A DNA stretch of 64,000 nt, taken from Micromonospora sp. MA102. GTDB lineage: Bacteria; Actinomycetota; Actinomycetes; Mycobacteriales; Micromonosporaceae. The stretch covers positions 62,001-126,000 of the forward strand of contig NZ_JAMWEG010000007.1 of the NCBI RefSeq assembly GCF_025460765.1. Reading direction: 5' to 3'. The translations under genes and the position numbers were made by a program. Positions 41,824-48,045 of this stretch are shown here, piece after piece; positions within the stretch are counted from its first letter, which is position 1, and every line of letters begins with the position of its first letter. The notes under the pieces were generated by a model that saw nothing but the letters and a program-made list of their open reading frames with translations, made no database searches and had not been told where the DNA came from.

Positions 41824-41986
41824 TCAGAGGGTGCTGGCCACCTCGGCGTAGTCGAGCCGGGGCAGCCGCTCCCGCCAGGCGGCCGGCGCCGGCCGGCCGA
41901 TGTTCATGAGCAGCAGCACCCGCAGCGGCTGGGCGTTCATCGCGGTCGGGCCGTTGCGGACCAAGGTCGGTGACCGGTGTGCTCAC
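41824..41986 (-). pseudogene. Nitroreductase (RutE/malonic-semialdehyde type) remnant
   Basis: GTG 41986 overlaps the flavin-reductase stop (GTGA) and begins VSTPVTDLG. After a frame change the sequence reads VRNGPTAMNAQPLRVLL, the FMN-binding segment of RutE-like nitroreductases, then jumps directly to LLMNIGRPAPAAWRERLPRL, DYAEVASTL and stop, which is their C-terminus. A protein of about 195 residues is thus reduced to three short pieces by two deletions. It was the last gene of the monooxygenase/flavin-reductase operon. Confidence 0.7.
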
Positions 41987-42546
41987 CACGACTCCGGCCG
42001 GGCGGCGAGGGTGGTGGTGTACCCGCCGCGGTGGTGCACGAGCGGGTCGCCGTCCTCGCCGGCGCCGATTGCCAGGGGCTCGGCGAGCACGAGGGTGTGG
42101 TCGCCGGCCTCGACGCGGCGGACCACCCGGCAGAGCAGCACGGCCAGGGCGTCGCCGATCAGCGGCACCCCGAACGGTCCGGCCTCCCAGCCGGGGTGGG
42201 CGGCGAACCGGTCGATCCCGCTGGTGGCGAAGATCTTCGCGACCTCCTGCTGGCCGGAGGCGAGCAGGTGCACGGCCACGTGCTCGGCGTGGGCCACAGT
42301 CGGCCAGCTCGACGACTCGCGGCCGAGGCAGAACGAGAGCAGCGGCGGGTCCAGCGACACCGAGGTGAACGCGGTGGCCGTGAAGCCGGCCGGCGGCAGC
42401 GGCGGCAGGCGCCGGCCGGTGTGCAGGCCGGGGGTGGTCACCACGGTGACCGTGGACGCCTGCCGCCGCAGCAGGCCGCGGATCGTGTCGTTGTCGACCG
42501 GACGCAGCTCGACGGTGCGCGCCCCGGGCCGGTCCACGGTGGTCAC
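41983..42546 (-). CDS. Flavin reductase (FMN/FAD-dependent, short-chain)
   Basis: This 187-aa NAD(P)H:flavin oxidoreductase of the HpaC/NtaB type supplies reduced FMN to a two-component monooxygenase. Seen are RRQASTVTVVTTPG, GFTATAFTSVSLDPPLLSFC, HLLASGQQEVAKIFATSG and a closing HHRGGYTTTLA. The GTG start overlaps the stop of the upstream LLM-monooxygenase remnant. Its partner is now truncated, so this gene may be a survivor without its natural oxygenase. Confidence 0.85.
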   Translation of the reverse strand: MTTVDRPGARTVELRPVDNDTIRGLLRRQASTVTVVTTPGLHTGRRLPPLPPAGFTATAFTSVSLDPPLLSFCLGRESSSWPTVAHAEHVAVHLLASGQQEVAKIFATSGIDRFAAHPGWEAGPFGVPLIGDALAVLLCRVVRRVEAGDHTLVLAEPLAIGAGEDGDPLVHHRGGYTTTLAARPESW

Positions 42547-43163
42547 GCGGTCACCAGCTCTCGGTCGGCGTAGGTGCTGGCCGGGCGGGACAGGCCGTAG
42601 TGCTCGCGCAGGGTGCGGCCGGTGTACTCGTGCCGGAACAGGCCGCGCCGGCGCAGCAGCGGTACGACGTGGTCCACGTAGGCCTCCAGTCCGTGTGGCA
42701 GCAGGGGTGGCAGGACGTTGAAGCCGTCGGCGGCGCGCTGGGTGCACCAGAGCTCGATCTGGTCGGCGGTCTGCTCGGAGGTGCCGGCGACGACGCGGTG
42801 CCCGCGACCGCCGCCGAGCCGGCCGATGAGCTGCCGGATGGTGAGCTTCTCCCGCCGGGCCAGGTCGACGACGAGCTGGTTGCGGCTCTGGTGCGACTGC
42901 ACGGCGCTGACGTCGGGCAGGTCGGGCAGCGGCCCGTCCGGCGGCAGGCCGGTGAGATCGAGACCGGTCATGCCGGAGAGCTGGGCGAGGGCGTGCTCGG
43001 GCACGATCAGCGCCTCCAGTTCGTCGGCGAGGGCACGGGCCTCGACCTCGGTACCGCCGATCACCGGCGCGATGCCGGGGCCGCAGCCCGCGGCGGCGGT
43101 GAGGGCGAGCAGGGTGACGGCGGCGGCGAGGGTACGCCGCGGCGACTGACGGGTCGAGGGCAT
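42543..43163 (-). pseudogene. Chimera: lipoprotein signal fused to LLM monooxygenase tail
   Basis: A continuous 206-codon frame (ATG 43163, AGGAG upstream) starts with a lipoprotein signal (MPSTRQSPRRTLAAAVTLLA, LTAAAGC lipobox) as in ABC substrate-binding proteins. From about residue 32 it becomes the C-terminal part of a flavin-dependent monooxygenase of the NtaA/SnaA/DszA group (IGGTEVEARALADELEAL, MTGLDLTGLPPDGPLPDL, GHRVVAGTSEQTADQIELW, GRTLREHYGL). The binding protein body, the transporter genes and about the first 250 residues of the oxygenase are missing. An in-frame deletion is the simplest explanation. It could still be translated as a lipoprotein. Confidence 0.75.
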
Positions 43164-43304
43164 GGAGAGGTCTCCTGATCTGTCCACGATGCGGTGGCGA
43201 GGGCCCGCGAGGGGCGCGAGAGCACGGCGCTGCCGGCCGGGCCACGATGCGTCGGCGACGGGAGCGGAAGGGCGGAGGAGATGCGACGACCGAGAGCGGT
43301 CAGC

Positions 43305-43382
43305 TCAACAGAGCGCGCTCGCGTGCCGGACGAGGTCGACGTGCACGCGAGCGGTGAGGAGAAGCTCGTCCCGCTGCGACAT
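43305..43382 (-). CDS. Cysteine-ended leader peptide (attenuator type)
   Basis: A 25-codon minus-strand ORF (ATG 43382, TGA 43305-43307) ends HVDLVRHASALC-stop. Short peptides with the pattern H-V-D-L-x-R-x-x-S-A-L-C lie upstream of sulfur-uptake and sulfonate genes across actinobacteria and are classed as putative leader peptides, thought to sense cysteine supply. It begins 219 bases before the lipoprotein/monooxygenase chimera on the same strand. This supports that locus having been a sulfur-regulated transporter-monooxygenase operon. The AGGTC before the ATG is a weak ribosome site. Confidence 0.7.
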   Translation of the reverse strand: MSQRDELLLTARVHVDLVRHASALC

Positions 43383-43622
43383 GACCTCATGCTGCCGACC
43401 GTTCTCCGCGCCGGTCAATGCCCTTCCACAGATTGAGACTTGCGTCGCTGGCATTGTTACCACCCGTCACGACCAGCATTTACCGCCCCCTAACACCTAC
43501 CCGTTGGATAGAGATTGTGGCGGGCCGGACAGGCACCGTCCAGACCGGAGCGAACGGGTTTCGCGAACCGTCGTTTCGGGCATGTTCGATCCCGCAGACG
43601 CAGGGAGACAAAGGAGGACCCC

Positions 43623-43802
43623 ATGGGCATCCAGTTCCGCAAGCGCAAGAAGTACGGTCCGGTGATCCTCCACTTCACGGAGAACGGCTTCTCGTCCTGG
43701 AGCCTCAAGATCGGCCGGTGGTCGTGGAACTCCAACACCCGCGCCCACCGCGTGGACCTGCCGGGGCCGCTCTCCTGGAAGCAGGACAAGACCCGGGCGT
43801 GA
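43623..43802 (+). CDS. DUF4236-type small basic protein
   Basis: This 59-aa protein starts MGIQFRKRKKYGPVILHFTE and continues NGFSSWSLKIGRWSWNS. It resembles the DUF4236 domain (first residues MGxxFRKxxKxGPxxxN) and is basic with many aromatics. AAAGGAGGA precedes ATG 43623, and a strong hairpin follows. Function unknown; short homologues of this exact form are conserved in Micromonospora-like genera as far as I recall. Confidence 0.8.
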   Translation: MGIQFRKRKKYGPVILHFTENGFSSWSLKIGRWSWNSNTRAHRVDLPGPLSWKQDKTRA

Positions 43803-43816
43803 CGTCCCGAGGTCGC

Positions 43817-43847
43817 GCGGGGTGCCGGTGGTCCACCGGCACCCCGC
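43817..43847 (+). terminator. Terminator hairpin after DUF4236 gene
   Basis: GCGGGGTGCCGGTGG (43817-43831) pairs with CCACCGGCACCCCGC (43833-43847), a near-continuous 15-bp palindrome starting 14 bases after the stop. Confidence 0.75.
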
Positions 43848-43910
43848 TCGGCGTCGGGCGGGCTTCCCCGTTCCGCCGACGGGAACCCCGCCACGGCGGA
43901 GAATCGCGGA

Positions 43911-44435
43911 GTGGCGGACCAGTCCTTCCGGCGGGAGCGGCGGCGGGCCGCAGCGGCCGTCGCGCTGCTGCTGCTCGCCTACTTCGTGGTCCCGGTCGAG
44001 CCGGACCCGAACGGCCTGCGCCTCGCCCTGCGTTCCGCCGGCACCCTGACCCTCGTGCTCGTGGTCGCGTTCCTGGTCACCGGCCAGGTACGCCGCCAGC
44101 TCGCCGCCGCACCGCCGACGGGTGACGCGGAGATCCGGGCGCTGATCCGGCTCACCGTCGCCCTGATCGCCGGGCTGCTGGTCTTCGCCCTGGCCGACTA
44201 CGTGGTGGCGAACAGCCGACCGGCCGAGTTCAGCGGCTTGCGCACCCGGATCGACGCGCTCTACTTCGCGCTCGCCACGCTCACCACCGTCGGCTACGGC
44301 GACGTCAACGCCGAGGGGCAGATCGCCCGGGTGGTGGTCTGCGCGCAGATGGTGTTCAGCATCGGGGTGATCGCCACCGGTGCGTCCATGGTGGTCAGGC
44401 AGATGACCCAGCGGCCGCGCCCGACACGGCGCTGA
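43911..44435 (+). CDS. Two-pore-helix potassium channel
   Basis: This 174-aa membrane protein has four hydrophobic segments; the last pair (about 78-98 and 136-158) brackets a pore loop with the potassium filter TTVGYGD at 125-131. There is no RCK or nucleotide-binding domain, so gating is not evident. The first two helices may be a partial voltage-sensor-like unit without the usual Arg repeats. GTG start, with GGAG upstream. Its 3' end overlaps the convergent gene by 41 bases. Confidence 0.88.
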   Translation: MADQSFRRERRRAAAAVALLLLAYFVVPVEPDPNGLRLALRSAGTLTLVLVVAFLVTGQVRRQLAAAPPTGDAEIRALIRLTVALIAGLLVFALADYVVANSRPAEFSGLRTRIDALYFALATLTTVGYGDVNAEGQIARVVVCAQMVFSIGVIATGASMVVRQMTQRPRPTRR

Positions 44436-45303
44436 TCAGCACGTCCCCGCCGAGCCGGCCGTGTTCGGGGTCGCGGGACACCGCGCCGGCGGTGAGCAGC
44501 GAGGCGAGCGCCCGGTTGGCGTCGGCGGCCCGGTAGACCGTCGAGGTGGCGGCGAAGCGGCGCAGCTCGGTCACCGTACGCGGGCCGGAGCGGGCGAGTT
44601 CGGCCAGCAGTTCGCGGCGCAGCGGGCCGGGTTCCGGGTCGAGGCTGATGTCGAGCAGCCGCCCCGCCGGGTCGGCCGGGTCGCGGTAGCGCACCCCCGC
44701 GTACTCGTCGACCGCCCAGAGCGCGTCCTTGACCGCCTCCAGACCCCGGTCGGAGCCGGTCGCGTAGCCGAACAGCCGGGCCGGCCCGCCGTCGGCCGGC
44801 ACCAGCTCGACCTCGGTGACCAGCGGGAAGCCGGCCCCGGTCAGCGCCGCGCGCAGCGACCGGCCGGGCGCGGTGACCAGCAGCACCTCGGCCGGGCGGC
44901 CGGACGCGGCGGCGGCCAGCAGGGCCGGGTCGGGCTCGCCGCCGTCGACCACGGTGAACAGCGGGGCTCCCGCCGCGCCGGCCGCCTTGAGCGCCACCGG
45001 CAGCCGGTCCGGCCGGCCCGGCACCACGTGCACGGCGACGTCCGCCGGCAGGGCGGCCTCGGCCGCGCCCAGCCGGGCCGGCAGCTCCGCCCCGCCGTCG
45101 GCGACCACGAGCACGGTCAGCCGCCGGCCGCGCAGCCGGTCGGCGAACTCGGCCACCACCCGCAGCGCGGCCTCCGCGCCAGCGACGTCGCTCCCGGCGT
45201 ACGCGAGAGCGAGGGTGGCCCGCCGCGAACGGTGCAGCGCGGCGGGCAACCAGTGGTCGAGTTGCCGGACGAGCAGCTCGCGCAGGACGGCGTCGGTCGA
45301 CAT
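44395..45303 (-). CDS. Hypothetical protein, possibly TcmP-like tail
   Basis: This 302-aa protein is not recognised with confidence. The N-terminal half looks like a Rossmann-type domain (RRLTVLVVADGG, PLFTVVDGGEPD). The second half has TGSDRGLEAVKDALWAVDEY, AGVRYRDP, which recalls the end of three-Cys-motif partner (TcmP) proteins, followed by a winged-helix-like C-terminus (LLAELARSGPRTVTELRRFA, NRALASLLTAGAVSRD). No three-Cys-motif gene is adjacent. ATG 45303. Confidence 0.65.
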   Translation of the reverse strand: MSTDAVLRELLVRQLDHWLPAALHRSRRATLALAYAGSDVAGAEAALRVVAEFADRLRGRRLTVLVVADGGAELPARLGAAEAALPADVAVHVVPGRPDRLPVALKAAGAAGAPLFTVVDGGEPDPALLAAAASGRPAEVLLVTAPGRSLRAALTGAGFPLVTEVELVPADGGPARLFGYATGSDRGLEAVKDALWAVDEYAGVRYRDPADPAGRLLDISLDPEPGPLRRELLAELARSGPRTVTELRRFAATSTVYRAADANRALASLLTAGAVSRDPEHGRLGGDVLISAVSGAAAGSSA

Positions 45304-45327
45304 GCTGCCGTTCTACCGCATGGACGG

Positions 45328-45849
45328 TCAGGCGGGAACGGAGATCCCCACGCCGCCGCGGGTCTGACCGCCGTAGCGCTGCCGCTCGCGGTCCAGGTCG
45401 AGCCGGCCGATCCGCTTGCGGGCGGCGAGGGCCGCGTCGTCGAGCAGGGCGGCCGGCACGATCCAGACGATCTCGAACTCCAGCCCGTCGGGGTCGCGGC
45501 CGTAGAGGCTCTTGGTGGTCCCGTGGTCCGAGGTGCCCACCAGGGCGCCGGCGGCGGCCAGCCGCTCGGCGGTGGCGGCCAGCTCATCCAGGGTGTCCAG
45601 CTCCCAGGCGAGGTGGTAGAGGCCGACGGTGGCCCGGCCGGCCGGGGAGGGTCCGGCGGCCGCGCCGATCTCGAACAACCCGAGGTCGTGGTCGTTGGTG
45701 GAGTCGGGCGCCTGGAGGAACGCGGCGCCCCGGAAGCCGTCCGGCGTCATCGGCACCGGCCGGAAGCCGAGCACGTCGCGGTAGAAGGCGACGCTGCGGT
45801 CGAGGTCACGGACGTAGAGGACGGCGTGGTTGAGGCGGTGGATTCCCAT
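45328..45849 (-). CDS. VOC-family (glyoxalase/dioxygenase-like) protein
   Basis: This 173-aa vicinal-oxygen-chelate protein has HRLNHAVLYVRDLDRSVAFY (metal His), VGLYHLAWELDTLDELA (second His), and SLYGRDPDGLEFEIVW (metal Glu). The ligand set is complete, so an iron or manganese dioxygenase such as a catechol dioxygenase, or a thiol-transfer enzyme, is possible. It is divergent from a MarR regulator over a perfect TTGTTGA dyad and is its probable target. Confidence 0.87.
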   Translation of the reverse strand: MGIHRLNHAVLYVRDLDRSVAFYRDVLGFRPVPMTPDGFRGAAFLQAPDSTNDHDLGLFEIGAAAGPSPAGRATVGLYHLAWELDTLDELAATAERLAAAGALVGTSDHGTTKSLYGRDPDGLEFEIVWIVPAALLDDAALAARKRIGRLDLDRERQRYGGQTRGGVGISVPA

Positions 45850-45870
45850 GACACCGACCGTAGCGCGGTT

Positions 45871-45901
45871 TTGTTGAGCGTTCAACAACTTGCGGTATGA
45901 T
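45871..45901. promoter_or_regulatory. MarR operator and leaderless -10 box
   Basis: TTGTTGA (45871-45877), GCGT, TCAACAA (45882-45888) is a perfect 18-bp dyad of the MarR type. TATGAT (45896-45901) is a near-consensus -10 placed 7 bases before ATG 45909, indicating a leaderless marR mRNA. The operator overlaps the -35 region and the start of the divergent VOC gene. Confidence 0.7.
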
Positions 45902-45908
45902 GGCCGTC

Positions 45909-46370
45909 ATGACCCGGTGGCTGGACCCCGACGAGCAGCGGACCTGGCGGGCGTTCCTCACCGCCTCCCGCGCGCTGATGGACACCCTCGACCGCGAGCT
46001 GCAACGCGACGCCGGGATGCCGCACGCCTACTACGAGATCCTGGTCCGGCTCTCCGAGGCCCCCGACCGGCGGCTGCGGATGAGCGACCTGGCCGACGCC
46101 ACCGGCTCCTCGCGCAGCCGCCTCTCGCACGCCGCCGCCCGGCTGGAGGCCGCCGGGTGGATCCGCCGGGAGGAGTGCGCCACGGACCGGCGCGGCCAGC
46201 TCGCCGTCCTCACCGACGCCGGCTTCGCCACCCTGGCCGCCGCCGCACCCGGCCACGTCGCCGGGGTACGCCGGCACCTGTTCGACGCGCTCAGCCCGGC
46301 CCAGGTGGACCAGCTCCGGCGGATCAGCGAGACCCTCGCCGACCACCTGACCGGATCGCGACCAAACTGA
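45909..46370 (+). CDS. MarR-family transcriptional regulator
   Basis: This 153-aa MarR-type winged-helix repressor has RALMDTLDRELQRDAGMPHA, MSDLADATGSSRSRLSHAAA (recognition helix), RLEAAGWIRREECATDRRGQ (wing) and LVL-type helix at the end. ATG 45909 is preferred as it fits the -10 box; ATG 45897 is in frame. Probably regulates itself and the divergent VOC-protein gene; effector unknown. Confidence 0.9.
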   Translation: MTRWLDPDEQRTWRAFLTASRALMDTLDRELQRDAGMPHAYYEILVRLSEAPDRRLRMSDLADATGSSRSRLSHAAARLEAAGWIRREECATDRRGQLAVLTDAGFATLAAAAPGHVAGVRRHLFDALSPAQVDQLRRISETLADHLTGSRPN

Positions 46371-46418
46371 TCCACAGCGGGGGTTGTACTTACCGTCGTC
46401 GGATGAGCACGATGGGGC

Positions 46419-47978
46419 GTGTCCTCCGGCTTCGCTGACCTGACTGTCCAGGCGCACCACCTGGTGTCCGAAGGCGACCTCACCGGTGCCCAGCAACTGC
46501 TCGCCGACGCCCTGAGCGACGCCGACCCCCGCCCCGCCAACGCCTCCGCCGAGCTGGCCGAGGCCGCCGGCCTACAGGCCCGGGTGCTCGTGGCGCTCGG
46601 CGAACCGCACTCCGCACGCGGCTGGGCCGCGTTCGCGTACGCGGCCACCACCCGGCTGTTCGGGCGCTCCGACGAGCGCACGGTCACCGCCGCCGCGACC
46701 CTGGCCGCGGTGCTGCACAGGGTCGGCAGCGACGCCCGCGCCGCACGGCTCTACTCCGACGTCATCATCGAGCTGACCGCCCGCGACGGGCCGGAGTCGC
46801 AGCGGGTGCTGGCCGCGCACGCCGACCTGGCCACGGTGGAATACGCCCGCGGCCAGTGCGACCTGGCCCGCGACCGGCTGCAGGACGCCTGGGAGCTGCA
46901 CCGCGAGGTCTACGGCGACGGCCATCCCAGCGGCATCAAGATGCTGGCCAAGCTCGGTGCCATGGAACGCGACTGCGGCCGCTACCCCGAGTCCCACGAG
47001 CACCTGACCCTCGCCGAGGAGCTGTGCCGGGAGCACCTGGCCGCCGACGACCCGCTGGCCACCCAGGTCGCCGGGCTGGTCCGGGCCGCCGCCGACCCGG
47101 ACCATGTCTGCGCGGCGGAACCACCGGCCCGGGAGACCCCCGTGGTGCCGGCCGCCCGCGTCCCCCCGCCCGCCGAGGGGCCGCCCGACCTGCCGCCCTA
47201 CCGGCCGCCGACGCTCGACGACCCGGTCGAGACGCCGCTCTACCGCCCGCCCGACCGGGCCGAGGCCCCGCACGTGCCGACGCCCCGCACCCCGCCCGAG
47301 GCGGACGACGAGGCGTTCGCCGACTACCCCTGGCCGCCGGACGAGCCGGCCGACGAGCCCTGGCGGCCCGGGGAGAGCGCGCTGCCGCCGACCGTGGTCG
47401 GCCTGACCGACGCCGAGCCGGCGGGCGTACGCCGGGTGCCCCCGGCCGCCGAGCCCGAGGCGCCGTCGCGCCACCTGCCCGTGCACGTGCCCCGGCCGGC
47501 CGCCGCCGAGCGCCGGAACACGCCGTGGCTGCCGCTGGTGGTGGCCGGGGTGGTGGTGGCGCTGCTGCTCGGCACCATCGCCGTGATCGCCGGGGTGTCC
47601 CGGGTGGACCGCGGGCGGGACACCCCGGCGCCCGCGCCGACCGGGCGGGCGTCCTCGGCCGGTCCCACCGCCGGCACGCCGACCGCCGCGCCGGCCGCCT
47701 CACCCGGCACGCCGCCCGGGCAGCTCACCCTGACCGACCGGCGGGACAGCATCCTGCTGAGCTGGACCTACCCGGCCGGGGCCGAGGGGCCCGTGGTGGT
47801 CGCCGGTGGCCGCTCCGGGCAGCCGCAGCGCACCTTCCTGACCCTGCCCGCCGGCTCCGCCGACTACATCGCCTACGGCCTCGACCGCACCACCGACTAC
47901 TGCTTCACGGTCGCGCTGGTCTGGTCGACCGACAGCGTCGCGCGGACCGGCCCGGTCTGCACGAAACGGCGCCGCTGA
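46419..47978 (+). CDS. TPR plus single-TM protein with beta-sandwich tail
   Basis: This 519-aa protein has N-terminal tetratricopeptide repeats (about 5-210: LVSEGDLTGAQQLLADALSD; RLYSDVIIEL; LARDRLQDAWELHREVYGDG), a long Pro-rich linker (about 220-360), one transmembrane helix (about 369-389, LPLVVAGVVVALLLGTIAVI) and an extracytoplasmic domain (about 430-515). The last looks like a fibronectin-III sandwich (ILLSWTYPAGAEGPVVVAGG, DYCFTVALVW). It would link cytoplasmic protein contacts to the cell surface. Function unknown. Confidence 0.75.
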   Translation: MSSGFADLTVQAHHLVSEGDLTGAQQLLADALSDADPRPANASAELAEAAGLQARVLVALGEPHSARGWAAFAYAATTRLFGRSDERTVTAAATLAAVLHRVGSDARAARLYSDVIIELTARDGPESQRVLAAHADLATVEYARGQCDLARDRLQDAWELHREVYGDGHPSGIKMLAKLGAMERDCGRYPESHEHLTLAEELCREHLAADDPLATQVAGLVRAAADPDHVCAAEPPARETPVVPAARVPPPAEGPPDLPPYRPPTLDDPVETPLYRPPDRAEAPHVPTPRTPPEADDEAFADYPWPPDEPADEPWRPGESALPPTVVGLTDAEPAGVRRVPPAAEPEAPSRHLPVHVPRPAAAERRNTPWLPLVVAGVVVALLLGTIAVIAGVSRVDRGRDTPAPAPTGRASSAGPTAGTPTAAPAASPGTPPGQLTLTDRRDSILLSWTYPAGAEGPVVVAGGRSGQPQRTFLTLPAGSADYIAYGLDRTTDYCFTVALVWSTDSVARTGPVCTKRRR

Positions 47979-48045
47979 CCGTCGGTCCCCCGCGGGTTGT
48001 GCCGTATCGGCGGTGGGCGCGCCGTGGGTCTGTGACCCTGTCGTC

